Below the pieces are notes generated by a model that did not search any database, was not told the origin of the DNA, and saw nothing but the letters and a program-made list of their open reading frames with translations. From contig NZ_AP014680.1 of NCBI RefSeq assembly GCF_000829395.1, forward strand, positions 2,170,001-2,234,000: a stretch of DNA of 64,000 nucleotides. Direction: 5' to 3'. How positions within the stretch are numbered: position 1 is the first letter of the stretch; each line of letters begins with the position of its first letter. The DNA is from Paucilactobacillus hokkaidonensis JCM 18461. Its GTDB lineage: Bacteria; Bacillota; Bacilli; Lactobacillales; Lactobacillaceae. Both the position numbers and the translations under genes were made by a program. Of this stretch, positions 16,920 to 25,648 are shown one piece after another.

Positions 16920-18656
16920 ATGATGAAAAAGGCAATCGGAAAGTATAAGCTGCTGATCACAGCAGCATTACTAACCATGCTAATACAAGTTGGTGCTACA
17001 TTGTGGCAGCCCAGTTATATGAAAAGTATCTTAAGCGTGATGGCAAACACAACGCTATCAACTAGTGGCAAAATTGATAAAATTAGTAGCTACGGCGTCG
17101 CATTGATAGTTATTGCGGTCGTTGGCCTAGTTGGTTCAGTATTAAATACCATTACGGCTGCAAAAATTGCCCAAGTCGTGACAGCCGATTTACGGGAAAT
17201 GACATTCCGCAAAATCCAAACATTTTCTTATGCTGACATTGAAAAATTTAAATCTGCCAACTTAGTTGTGCGGATGACTAATGATATGAACCAGATTCAG
17301 ATGTTATTGATGATGACCTTCCAAATTTTAATTCGTGTACCACTATTATTTGTCGGTGCCTTTATTTTATCAATCATCACTTTGCCACAGCTATGGTGGA
17401 TCATTATTGTCATGGTCATTTTAATTATAATTGTGACTGGACTATCCATGCGTGCAATGGGACCCCACTTTGGTGCGTTCCAAAAGCTGATGGATCGAAT
17501 CAATTCAATTGCTCGTGATAATTTACGAGGTGCTCGTGTGGTTAAATCATTTGTACAAGAAGCAAATCAAGCTAAAAAGTTTGACCATGAATCCGATGAT
17601 TTATTAGGTCACAATTTGGCCGTTGGTTATATTTTTGCAGCAATGATTCCATTATTTACAATTATTTCACAATTAGCTATTTTTGCAGCAATCATTTTGG
17701 TTTCTACCTTTGTCACTAAATCGGCTTCCGTTGCGCAAGATCAACTAGGCGGTATTATGTCTTTCATGCAATACATGATGCAAATCATGTTTGCAATTAT
17801 TATGGGTGGCATGATGTCAATGTTTGCCTCACGTGGTTTAGTTTCCATCGGCCGAATCCGCGAAGTATTGAACGTTAAGCCATCCATGCATTTTGACACC
17901 ACCGAAGATGAAACATTGAATGGCGCAATCGAATTTGACCAAGTCTCCTTTGCTTATCCAAACGACGAGCAGCCAACCCTCAAAGATATTAGTTTCTCAA
18001 TCGATCCTGGTCAAATGGTCGGAATTGTTGGTGCCACAGGAGCCGGTAAATCAACTTTAGCTCAATTAATTCCACGACTATTTGACCCAACATCTGGAAC
18101 CGTTAAAGTCGGTGGCAAAGACATTCGCCACGTTTCAAAGAACAGTTTAAAACAAACCATTTCAATCGTATTGCAAAAAGCGATTCTCTTTTCCGGAACA
18201 ATTGCCGGTAACTTAAAACAAGGCAAGCCTGACGCCAGTTCCCAAGAAATGGATCGGGCAGCTAAAATCGCCCAGGCGGCAGAATTCATTGACCGTCTGC
18301 CTGAAGGATATAACGCTGAAGTTGAAGAACGCGGAAATAACTTCTCTGGTGGTCAAAAACAGCGTCTCTCAATTACTCGTGGTATCATCAAGCAGCCTAA
18401 AGTTTTAATTCTCGATGATTCTACTTCAGCGCTCGATGCGCGTTCGGAAAAATTAGTGCAGGATGCATTTAACCGTGAATTAAGTGATACAACCACCATT
18501 ATTATTGCACAAAAAATTTCTTCCGTAGTACATGCAGATAAAATTTTGGTGTTGGATGAAGGTCGCTTAGTTGCTACCGGAACGCATAAGGAGTTGGTGG
18601 CTGATTCAGAAGTTTACCGCCAAATTTACGCCACTCAAAAAGCAAAGGAGGACTAG
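16920..18656 (+). CDS. ABC multidrug exporter half-transporter (degenerate-site subunit)
   Basis: The 578-residue protein has six membrane segments (about residues 1-300) and a nucleotide-binding domain with Walker A GATGAGKST (near 373), signature NFSGGQKQR (near 474) and Walker B LILDDSTSALD (near 499). The usual catalytic Glu after Walker B is replaced by Asp, as in LmrC-type subunits of heterodimeric exporters. It should pair with the next gene product, whose signature is degenerate. It exports drugs or lipophilic compounds across the membrane. GGAGGAACATTGAT precedes the ATG. The gene is intact but its partner is split by an insertion sequence, so the exporter is probably not functional. 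The divergent TetR is the likely regulator. Confidence 0.93.
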   Translation: MMKKAIGKYKLLITAALLTMLIQVGATLWQPSYMKSILSVMANTTLSTSGKIDKISSYGVALIVIAVVGLVGSVLNTITAAKIAQVVTADLREMTFRKIQTFSYADIEKFKSANLVVRMTNDMNQIQMLLMMTFQILIRVPLLFVGAFILSIITLPQLWWIIIVMVILIIIVTGLSMRAMGPHFGAFQKLMDRINSIARDNLRGARVVKSFVQEANQAKKFDHESDDLLGHNLAVGYIFAAMIPLFTIISQLAIFAAIILVSTFVTKSASVAQDQLGGIMSFMQYMMQIMFAIIMGGMMSMFASRGLVSIGRIREVLNVKPSMHFDTTEDETLNGAIEFDQVSFAYPNDEQPTLKDISFSIDPGQMVGIVGATGAGKSTLAQLIPRLFDPTSGTVKVGGKDIRHVSKNSLKQTISIVLQKAILFSGTIAGNLKQGKPDASSQEMDRAAKIAQAAEFIDRLPEGYNAEVEERGNNFSGGQKQRLSITRGIIKQPKVLILDDSTSALDARSEKLVQDAFNRELSDTTTIIIAQKISSVVHADKILVLDEGRLVATGTHKELVADSEVYRQIYATQKAKED

Positions 18657-18660
18657 CCCG

Positions 18661-19509
18661 ATGAATGATACCGCTCGAGCATTAAAATTCTTTTATCTCT
18701 ACTTAAAAAAATATAAGCTCCAATTCTTGGTCATCGCTGTGTTTGTCCTTGCGGCGACCTACCTTCAAGTAGCAGCACCAGTTGTGTTAGGTGATGCGAT
18801 CACACATCTGACGACTTATGTCACCGATTTTTTCACGCATCAACACTCAGCTGATGCAATCAAGGCCTTAAAGAAAATTGCTGCCAGTGCAGTGCAGTCA
18901 CAAGATGCATTGCAATCAATTGCGGCTAAAATGAGTCAATCTACAGGCCACAGTATTGACTGGACAACTTTAACCAACAGTAACGTGCCCCAACAAGTTC
19001 TATCCAGCTTACCTAAAGGTACGACCATTAATGGACTACAAAAATTAGCTGCCATGCCGACTAATTGGCACCATCTAACAGATGCTAATGTACCAGCAAG
19101 CATTCTATCATCCTTACCAAAAGGGACGACAATTAGTAGTTTGCATCATGTCGCCCTCTCGGCTCCTGCTAGTAAAGCAACTTTCTTTGCATCAATGTGG
19201 AAATTATTTTCTTTTTATGTCATGACCGGCGTTGCCCAGTTGATTTATTCACTACTCTTCGCTCGAATTGTAGCTCATTCAACCAACCGGATGCGCAAAG
19301 GTCTCTTTGGTAAATTGGAACGAATGACTATTGCTTACTTTGATCGCCATGAAGATGGTGATATTTTAGCCCGCTTCACATCTGATCTTGATAACATTCA
19401 GAACACACTGAACCAGGCTGCAGTCAACGTAACCACTAATGTGGCATTGTTTATTGGTGTTCTAATTAGTGGATGGTATCTTAGGCCACTAAATTTGATA
19501 GCCGATTAA
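18661..19509 (+). pseudogene. ABC exporter partner subunit, 5' fragment (split by IS)
   Basis: The gene starts four bases after the first exporter gene with GAGGAC before the ATG. The native sequence runs to 19468, where the insertion sequence begins; the current frame adds 13 IS-encoded residues and stops at 19509. It encodes the first membrane segment, an unusual polar insertion (about residues 50-170), and the beginning of the exporter domain (about 180-269, FDRHEDGDILARFTSDLDN). Removing the IS and one copy of TAATTA restores the frame [10 protein letters not shown] into 21032-22320, giving a protein of about 698 residues. The insertion contains two copies of a motif NVPxxxLSSLPKGTTIxxL between membrane segments 1 and 2, so it is predicted to be extracellular. 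Confidence 0.92.
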
Positions 19510-21025
19510 TCATTTTGTAATCTATTTGAAGCTTTACACCATCCATTTCGACGAATATAGAAATTGGTACACAAAAAAAGCTCAATACACGTTTAAGATT
19601 GGCCAATACAACTCCAGTGTCAACTGTTACGGCAATTGTTTCTGCAGTTTTGGCGGTCACTAAACCTAGCCCAAGTTTGCTCTTAATCAGTGAGAACTCG
19701 CGCTCTATTTCACCACGCCGATTTTCTGCATCTTGTTCTTCACGACGTTTAGCTGGATCTACGTGTTTAGGCCTTCGGCCAAGCTTAGGACCACTTAATT
19801 TAATTCCTAAGTCTTTGCACAACTTAATGTTGGCTCGTGTTCGATAAAGTGTATCTGCTAAGACCTCATCAGGATAGACTCCATGAACATCCTTATAGTG
19901 ATCTATGGTTGAAGCGAAATCAGTACTTTCATTGAAGGAATCAAATGAGAATCGTTCAATGTTAACAACACCATCTGTAATTGATAGATCAACCTTAGGT
20001 CCAAATTCTACTGGTTGTTTAGCTTTCCCTCGTACAATCGGCCTAATTTCAGGCTGAGTCAGGCTTACAATACGGTCACTAACATGATGCGTATGATTAC
20101 GGTACATATAATCCTGCTGTTCATAGACTTTACGTACTGTGCTCAAAACTTTCAAACGGCGTTCACTTAACTGGCCTCCTTGCGCGAGTAGTTCATCAAC
20201 GAAACGTAAATCGCGTCGAATATATTGAAGCTGGGCTTTAATTTGCTTATGAGTCTGTTTTCCCCAACGATGTGGATGGCGAGAAAAAGCAACCCATTGT
20301 TTTTTAGCTTCACGCTTACGCGTGCGTGGCGGAGCTAACTTCAACTGATTAGACATTAGTTTGATATCTGCCTCTAACTTGAGCCGTGTTCCATTAAGCA
20401 GATGTGTATCCTGCGGATACGCAACATTAACTGGAAAAGCCGTAGCATCAGTGATTACCACTCTTTTATCTGGCAATGCTTCATTGAGTAGTTTTCCTGT
20501 GTATTTTGCCATGATATTAAGAATCTGGTCTGAAATTGGAGCAATCCGTTTACGAAAGTATACAAGTGTTACATGATCGAAAGGTCGAACTGGTTGGTAC
20601 TCTGAAAAGCCGAGAAAATATTGATAAGCTGGAGTATCCCGAATAGCATCAACTACTTCACGATCGGAAAGGCCTGTTCGTTGCTTGATTAGTTGGGCTC
20701 CATATAATTGTCTAAATGGTTTACCAGCACGACCCAAATTGGACGGAAAAGCCAATTGGTATACTTCGTCCCATTCACTCCAAGGTAATTGATTAGCTAA
20801 TTGAACCCATTCATTATCTGCACTCAGCGGACATCCTAAAGCAGTTTCAAAAGAATTAATTGATAATTGTACTGTCTTTTTACGGTAAACCATAGGTGAC
20901 ACCTCCGATAGTATTTATAAATGCACGAAAATTCTTGCTTATTCAGGAATATGTATACATTTATTTTACAATATATCGGTCTTAATGCCCATACTTATTA
21001 ATATTTTAAATTAAATACCATCCAC
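19469..21025 (-). mobile_element. IS5-like insertion sequence (about 1557 bp)
   Basis: The element carries one transposase gene and 11-bp terminal inverted repeats GTGGATGGTAT/ATACCATCCAC. It is flanked by the direct repeat TAATTA at 19463-19468 and 21026-21031, a palindrome. The true duplication could be the inner AATT with slightly longer element ends. It interrupts the second ABC exporter subunit in frame, and the intact ends and duplication point to a recent insertion. Confidence 0.92.
19481..20893 (-). CDS. DDE transposase of the IS5/IS1182-like type
   Basis: The 470-residue protein has an N-terminal DUF772-like region (LGRAGKPFRQLYGAQLIKQ) and a DDE_Tnp_1 catalytic domain. Candidate acidic residues are in VITDATAFPVN, VLADTLYRTRAN and IEREFSLIKSK. 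The C-terminal RRGEIEREFSLIKSKLGLG followed by ANLKRVLSF is typical of IS5/IS1182-like transposases. The start is set at ATG 20893, eight bases after GGAGG; the GTG at 20902 is too close to that site. No frameshift or internal stop is seen, so the enzyme may be active. The exact IS group cannot be named without a database comparison. Confidence 0.9.
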   Translation of the reverse strand: MVYRKKTVQLSINSFETALGCPLSADNEWVQLANQLPWSEWDEVYQLAFPSNLGRAGKPFRQLYGAQLIKQRTGLSDREVVDAIRDTPAYQYFLGFSEYQPVRPFDHVTLVYFRKRIAPISDQILNIMAKYTGKLLNEALPDKRVVITDATAFPVNVAYPQDTHLLNGTRLKLEADIKLMSNQLKLAPPRTRKREAKKQWVAFSRHPHRWGKQTHKQIKAQLQYIRRDLRFVDELLAQGGQLSERRLKVLSTVRKVYEQQDYMYRNHTHHVSDRIVSLTQPEIRPIVRGKAKQPVEFGPKVDLSITDGVVNIERFSFDSFNESTDFASTIDHYKDVHGVYPDEVLADTLYRTRANIKLCKDLGIKLSGPKLGRRPKHVDPAKRREEQDAENRRGEIEREFSLIKSKLGLGLVTAKTAETIAVTVDTGVVLANLKRVLSFFCVPISIFVEMDGVKLQIDYKMINRLSNLVA

Positions 21026-22320
21026 TAATTATGATTTTCCGTCAAAATGTTAGTATGGCGTGGATTACCATTTCAACCACACCAGTTGCTATCTTGTGTG
21101 CAGTTGTAATTATTATCCAGTCCAAACGCTACACCGACCGACAACAGGCCGATATTGGTGACTTAAATGCTTATATGGATGAAAAAATATCTGGTCAAAA
21201 AGCAATCATTGTTGAGGGTCAGCAACAAGATGCAATTGATGGGTTCGTTGGCCGAAATCAAAAGGTCCAAAAATCAGTTTTTGGTGCACAGTTATGGTCA
21301 GGAATGATCATGCCGCTAATGAACGGTTTTTCACTATTGACCGTCGCATTAGTCATTTTTCTTGGTACTAAAGTAGCATTAAATGATAGTTCATTAAGTG
21401 CTGCAGCAGCACTAGGATTAGTAGTCACTTTCATTCAATATGCGCAACAATACTACAACCCAATTATGCAAATTTCATCATCATTTGGCCAATTACAGCT
21501 CGCCATTACCGGTGCTACTCGCTTGAACGTCATGTTCGACGAACCTGATGAAGTCCGCCCAGTTAATGGTAAAAAGTTTGACCGTATGGATGATGGTATC
21601 CAGATCGAACATGTTGATTTTGGCTATCTACCAGATACGCCCATTTTGAAAGACGTAAACATCAATGTGAACAAGGGTCAGATGGTGGCGTTAGTTGGAC
21701 CAACTGGTTCGGGTAAAACAACCGTCATGAATTTAATGAACCGGTTCTATGATGTCGATCAAGGTACCATCAAATATGACGGCACTGATATTCGTGAGTT
21801 TGATCTCGATAGTTTACGATCCGAAGTTGGAATTGTTTTGCAAGAGTCTGTCCTATTTGCAGGAACCATCGCTGACAATATTCGTTTTGGTAAACCTGAT
21901 GCTTCTATGGATGAAGTCATCACCGTTGCCAAAACAACACATATTCATGATTTCATCGATAGTTTACCCGACAAATATGAAACTTACGTGGATGATAATA
22001 ATTCAGCCTTTTCTGTCGGTCAAAAACAGCAAATTTCGATTGCACGGACAATTTTGACTGATCCAAAGATTTTAATTTTAGATGAGGCCACTTCAAACGT
22101 TGATACAGTCACAGAACAACAAATTCAGTGGGCCATGGAAGCAGCGATTGCTGGCCGAACTTCATTTGTAATTGCCCATCGCTTGAAAACAATTTTAAAT
22201 GCCGATAAAATTATCGTATTAAAAGAAGGTCAAATCATAGAAGAAGGCACTCACGAAGAACTAGTAGACCAAAATGGTTTTTATGCAGAGTTGTATCATA
22301 ACCAGTTTGTGTTTGAGTAA
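21026..22320 (+). pseudogene. ABC exporter partner subunit, 3' fragment (split by IS)
   Basis: This fragment continues the gene interrupted at 19468. It encodes the rest of the membrane domain and the nucleotide-binding domain with Walker [10 protein letters not shown], a degenerate signature FSVGQKQQ and a canonical Walker [12 protein letters not shown]. The degenerate signature completes the inactive ATP site with the Asp-containing Walker B of the partner; the canonical Glu belongs to the active site. This is the classic asymmetry of heterodimeric exporters such as LmrCD. An ATG occurs at 21031 but there is no ribosome binding site in the IS end, so separate expression is unlikely. Confidence 0.92.
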
Positions 22321-22321
22321 T

Positions 22322-22447
22322 CAGAGCGTGAACCGCCGTGGGTTGATGCCGTGGTATAACATAAAAATGATAATTACTTCGGCTCTTTGAAGTGGTTGTC
22401 ATTTTTATGTTATACGCTAGGCGTCAGCGGCGGTGAACACATTTAAT
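22322..22447. repeat. Inverted-repeat element E4
   Basis: AGAGCGTGAACCGCCG opens and CGGCGGTGAACACATTT closes the outer stem. The inner arms GTATAACATAAAAATGA and TCATTTTTATGTTATAC form about 17 pairs. It begins one base after the TAA of the ABC fragment. Orientation is opposite to E1-E3. Confidence 0.88.
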
Positions 22448-22448
22448 C

Positions 22449-22777
22449 AGAGTGTGAACCGCCGCGTTTAGATGGTGGAGTGTAACGGTAAAATGAGAGT
22501 GAGAAAAAAAGCGGTTAGATTCTGAGCATAGCCTAGACTAACTAATGATCCGTACTTTGGATCGTTAGTTAGTTGTAGCTAAGCGGAAGAATCTGCTTTT
22601 TTTTTCACGTTTTAGAAATAATATTCGGGAAATATAATGAGACCGCAACAAAAACATAGTTTTTGCCTGGCCTCATTTTGTTGTTACACGTAACCATCTG
22701 CGACTTGTACTTGCCGATTTTCGGCATAGTACAATCGACATCGTAGCGAAGCGAGTGCGGTTGCGAACACATTTTAT
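22449..22777. repeat. Inverted-repeat element E5 containing a nested R2 element
   Basis: The outer arms GTGTGAACCGC and GCGGTTGCGAACAC pair, then GATGGTGGAGTGTAAC pairs with GTTACACGTAACCATC, then AAAATGAG pairs with CTCATTTT. An R2 element (22496-22620) sits in the loop region, next to a hairpin GAGACCGCAAC../GGCCTC. A further small hairpin (TTGTACTTGCCGA..TAGTACAA) sits in the right arm. This gap of more than 500 bp between the ABC fragment and thiE holds only E4 and E5. Confidence 0.85.
22496..22620. repeat. Intergenic inverted-repeat element R2, copy c (reverse, nested)
   Basis: The reverse complement reads AAAACGTGAAAAAAAAAGC..CTTCCGCTTAGCTAC..AGGCTATGCTCAGAATCT..GCTTTTTTTCTCACTCT. The core is shared with R2 copies a and b. 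The outer arm GGGCAATAAGGC of copies a and b is replaced here by GAAAAAAAAAGC, and the opposite arm has changed to match. Confidence 0.85.
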
Positions 22778-22842
22778 CAGTAAATATAAAGCGAGGTGTT
22801 TGAGGTAATTTACACGTCTCAGCAATCAAAGCCCAGCAGGAT

Positions 22843-23487
22843 TCACCGGTACATCCCCGCGATTTCACTAACCGTCGCCGCAATATGTTCACTTTGCATA
22901 ATTAATGAAATCCCCGAAATCCCAGCAACACCTGTTTCGATCACATTCTGCGCATTGTTTTCCGTAATGCCGCCAACCGCCACAATTGGATAATTACTTT
23001 TAATCACCAACTGGTGTAACCCATCCAAACCAATTGCCGGATCCGCATCAGCTTTTGACTTAGTTGGAAATACCGGTCCGCTACCAACATAATCAATATT
23101 CAAATGATTGGCCTGTAAAATTTCAGCCTCAGTATTACATGAATACCCAATCATCATTTTATGTCCAACGGCATAGATTACTTCTTCAATTTGACGATCT
23201 TTTTGACCGACATGAACCCCATCAGCTTCTACTTGATCTGCCAATTGATAATCATCATCAATGAAAAATGGGATGGCATACTGGCTAGTTAATTGTCGAC
23301 ACTGTCTTGCCAACACCAATTTTTGGTTTTGATTTAACTGCGATTTTCCCTTGTCACGCAGTTGGAAAGCTGTCACGCCAGCCCTGAATGCTGCCTCTAC
23401 TATTGGTAAAAACTGTTCCAATGCCGCAACATCCTGTGTCCCTGCAATCAAATAAACTTGTAACATTTCCGGTTTAAACTTCAGCAT
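22843..23487 (-). CDS. thiE: Thiamine-phosphate synthase
   Basis: The 214-residue protein joins HMP-pyrophosphate and thiazole phosphate to thiamine phosphate. TIM-barrel motifs are visible: QLRDKGK near the N-terminus, FFIDDDYQLA, ADGVHVGQKD, YVGSGPVFPTKSKADA and VAVGGI near the C-terminus. The start is set at ATG 23487, with GAAAGG about ten bases upstream inside thiD; a TTG at 23496 is too close to that site. It overlaps thiD by 14 bases and is the last gene of thiM-thiD-thiE. This operon lacks thiC and thiG, so it serves salvage of HMP and thiazole. Confidence 0.95.
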   Translation of the reverse strand: MLKFKPEMLQVYLIAGTQDVAALEQFLPIVEAAFRAGVTAFQLRDKGKSQLNQNQKLVLARQCRQLTSQYAIPFFIDDDYQLADQVEADGVHVGQKDRQIEEVIYAVGHKMMIGYSCNTEAEILQANHLNIDYVGSGPVFPTKSKADADPAIGLDGLHQLVIKSNYPIVAVGGITENNAQNVIETGVAGISGISLIMQSEHIAATVSEIAGMYR

Positions 23488-24298
23488 TGGCTTCAACCTT
23501 TCGATACGCCCAGTGATTCAATGGACCATGTCCATGGCCCACTTTAATCCCGTCACGGATCGTTGCGTCCACAAACTGCTTACTAATTTTAATTGCCTGC
23601 TCAACTGAGTTACCCTTGGCCAACTCGGCCGTAATGCAAGCTGATAATGTATCACCGGTACCATGTGTATTCGCTGTATTAACTCGTGGAGCGCTCAGCC
23701 AAAACGATCGCCCATTGCTTAGTAGCACAAAGTCACTACTTTGATTATCATTTTCAAAATGACCACCTTTGATGATCACATTTTGAACTCCCATATTTTG
23801 TAATTTTTTTGCTGCCATTTGCATATCATCAGTAGTATTAATCGTTTGTCCCGTCAGTTTTTCAGCTTCAGGTAAATTCGGCGTGACAATCGTTGCTAAT
23901 GGTAATAACTCATCGCGAACTACAATCACTGCATCTTCGCTTAACAGTGGTGCACCACCTTTAGCAATCATCACCGGATCAAGCGTTAATGGACCAAAAT
24001 CATATTTTTTTAAATTAGCAACAACTGCTTTAACCCTGGTAACATCTGCCAGCATCCCCGTTTTACAAGCCTTAATTTGTAAATCTTCATCCAAAGCTGC
24101 AAATTGTTCGTCAATAATCTTGGTTGGTAAGGGAAAAGCATCCTTAACTCCTAACGTATTTTGAGCCGTAATTGCTACTAATACAGTTGTTGCAAATACA
24201 TGCCGCTCTTGAATTGTTTTCAAATCAGCTTGCATCCCGGCACCGCCACCACTATCCGAACCTGCAATCGATAATGCCTGTGGAAATTGATCAACCAT
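23474..24298 (-). CDS. thiD: Hydroxymethylpyrimidine/phosphomethylpyrimidine kinase
   Basis: The 274-residue ribokinase-fold enzyme phosphorylates HMP to HMP-P and HMP-PP. It shows ALSIAGSDSGGGAGMQADLK at the N-terminus, DPVMIAKGG in the middle and the kinase motif THGTGDTLSACI near the C-terminus, whose Asp is the expected base. The gene starts within the stop of thiM (TAATG overlap) and overlaps thiE, so translation of the three genes is probably coupled. A separate Mg-dependent pyridoxal kinase activity, known for some ThiD proteins, cannot be judged here. Confidence 0.96.
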   Translation of the reverse strand: MVDQFPQALSIAGSDSGGGAGMQADLKTIQERHVFATTVLVAITAQNTLGVKDAFPLPTKIIDEQFAALDEDLQIKACKTGMLADVTRVKAVVANLKKYDFGPLTLDPVMIAKGGAPLLSEDAVIVVRDELLPLATIVTPNLPEAEKLTGQTINTTDDMQMAAKKLQNMGVQNVIIKGGHFENDNQSSDFVLLSNGRSFWLSAPRVNTANTHGTGDTLSACITAELAKGNSVEQAIKISKQFVDATIRDGIKVGHGHGPLNHWAYRKVEANAEV

Positions 24299-25095
24299 TA
24301 TTTAACTACCTCCATTTTTAAATTTCGTTGTACCTCATCAACTGTGATCAGGTGTAATTCATCCATTAATTGGACAGCAAATGTACCTGGTAATTCAGCA
24401 TTTAATCGTTCGGCTACTAATTGACCAGCGATAGCAAATACAGCACACGCACTTTGAGCTGCCACAAAATAGTCACCACTAACGGCTGCAAATGCACCCA
24501 CAATACTAGTTAACATGTCACCAGATCCAACATGTAATTGAAACAATGGTGTGCCATTACTTATTTTGACAACCTGTTTGCCATCTGAAATGACATCAAT
24601 TGTCCCACTTAAAATGACAACACACTGCTGCTTTTGCGCACATAGTTTTACAATTGCGGCAATATCATCCTCACCGTTTCCCGCATCAATTCCCTTGGCG
24701 TGCCAATCAACTCCGGCTAACGCAGCAATTTCACCAGCATTCCCACGAATAATATCCACGTCAAAATCATTTAACAGTTCTAACACCACATTATGACGAT
24801 ATTGCACTGCTCCAACCGCGACTGGATCTAATATCAGCGGTTTCCGACACTGATTTGCCAGATGTCCCACTGTTCTAATCTGTTCAATTTGTGGCATCGT
24901 GAACGCACCTAAATTAAGCGCTACCGCCGAACTGAGCTGAACCATTTCCTGCGCTTCATTAATTTCTTCCGACATAATCGGTGATGCCCCGATTGCATTA
25001 ATTCCATTCGCGACATCCTGCACCGTCACGAAATTAGAAATATTAAAGACAATTGGATTGATTTGTCGTAATCGATCTAGTAATTCTAATTGCAT
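24298..25095 (-). CDS. thiM: Hydroxyethylthiazole kinase
   Basis: The 265-residue protein phosphorylates 5-(2-hydroxyethyl)-4-methylthiazole for thiamin salvage. Motifs include NPIVFNISNFVTVQDVANG, LGAFT, DPVAVGA and VGSGDMLTSIVGAF. In this last motif most ThiM proteins have Thr-Gly-Cys, while here an Asp stands at the Cys position, like the catalytic base of other ribokinase-fold kinases. The start is at ATG 25095, preceded by TTGGAGGATC; the open frame reaching 25206 runs through the terminator and riboswitch. The gene heads the thiM-thiD-thiE operon and is controlled by a TPP riboswitch. Confidence 0.95.
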   Translation of the reverse strand: MQLELLDRLRQINPIVFNISNFVTVQDVANGINAIGASPIMSEEINEAQEMVQLSSAVALNLGAFTMPQIEQIRTVGHLANQCRKPLILDPVAVGAVQYRHNVVLELLNDFDVDIIRGNAGEIAALAGVDWHAKGIDAGNGEDDIAAIVKLCAQKQQCVVILSGTIDVISDGKQVVKISNGTPLFQLHVGSGDMLTSIVGAFAAVSGDYFVAAQSACAVFAIAGQLVAERLNAELPGTFAVQLMDELHLITVDEVQRNLKMEVVK

Positions 25096-25127
25096 TGTTG
25101 ATCCTCCAATGATTATCAACACCGGAA

Positions 25128-25262
25128 CCAAAAAAGCCACTATTACATAGAATAGTGACGACATTGAATACACTTTCCTACGCAAGTCTAAACTTACAGG
25201 TTCCAAGGGATCACGTTGTACAAACGCATCTCAGTTCTTCTTCGAACACCCCTAGTGTTTGA
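25128..25262 (-). promoter_or_regulatory. TPP riboswitch with terminator controlling thiM-thiD-thiE
   Basis: The THI-box motifs read on the minus strand as ACTAGGGGTG, ACTGAGATG and GATCCCTTGGAACCTG, closing with AGGAAAGTGT. An intrinsic terminator CACTATT-CTATGT-AATAGTG followed by GCTTTTTT (25129-25158) lies between the aptamer and the thiM ribosome binding site. Bound TPP should favour termination. Confidence 0.93.
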
Positions 25263-25281
25263 TTATTTAGTTGTTGAACTA

Positions 25282-25310
25282 ATCATACTTGAATTGATGC
25301 TAAAAAACAA
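25282..25310 (-). promoter_or_regulatory. Promoter of the thiM riboswitch leader
   Basis: On the minus strand TTGTTT (25305-25310) and TATGAT (25282-25287) are 17 bases apart, immediately upstream of the aptamer. Confidence 0.65.
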
Positions 25311-25338
25311 TTGCCCGTGAATAGATTACGACATCTAA

Positions 25339-25367
25339 TTGACAACAATCAAATAATGCCATATGGT
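25339..25367 (+). promoter_or_regulatory. Promoter of the tenA riboswitch leader
   Basis: TTGACA (25339-25344) and TATGGT (25362-25367) are 17 bases apart, about 15 bases before the plus-strand TPP aptamer. It is divergent from the thiM promoter. Confidence 0.72.
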
Positions 25368-25383
25368 TATTTTACTTAATATA

Positions 25384-25462
25384 TCTGGGGTGCCCAACTG
25401 GCTGAGAAAATACCCATTGAACCTGCTGCAGCTAATACTGACGAAGGAAGACGTTACAATTA
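25384..25462 (+). promoter_or_regulatory. TPP riboswitch upstream of tenA
   Basis: THI-box motifs GGGGTGCCC, CTGGCTGAGA, TACCCATTGAACCTG and CTAATACTGACGAAGG are present in the normal order. A weak hairpin (AGTAAAAA..TTTTTGCT, 25480-25500) and repeat element R2b separate the aptamer from tenA, so the expression platform is not obvious. Confidence 0.93.
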
Positions 25463-25520
25463 TTACGTGGATAAGTAAAAACTTCATTTTTGCTGCGCCC
25501 TCTTTATTATTTACGAACTT

Positions 25521-25648
25521 TTATTGCTAAAACGTGGGCAATAAGGCAGATTCTTCCGCTTAGCTACGATTAACAAACGATCCAAAGTCCGGATCATTCG
25601 TTAATCTAGGCTATGCTCAGAATCTGATCGCCTTATTGCCCACTCTCG
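25521..25648. repeat. Intergenic inverted-repeat element R2, copy b
   Basis: TTTATTGCTAAAACGTG opens, and outer arms GTGGGCAATAAGGC (25534) and GCCTTATTGCCCAC (25630-25643) enclose an inner stem with loop AAAGTC; CACTCTC closes. It is nearly identical to R2a without the extra hairpin. Identity with R2a extends upstream to CCTCTTTATTATTTACG at 25499. It lies in the tenA leader between riboswitch and gene. Confidence 0.88.

Noticed and set aside
22605-22892. 95-aa minus-strand ORF downstream of thiE
   Set aside because: It lies across repeat element E5 and overlaps the thiE end in another frame; no start signal.
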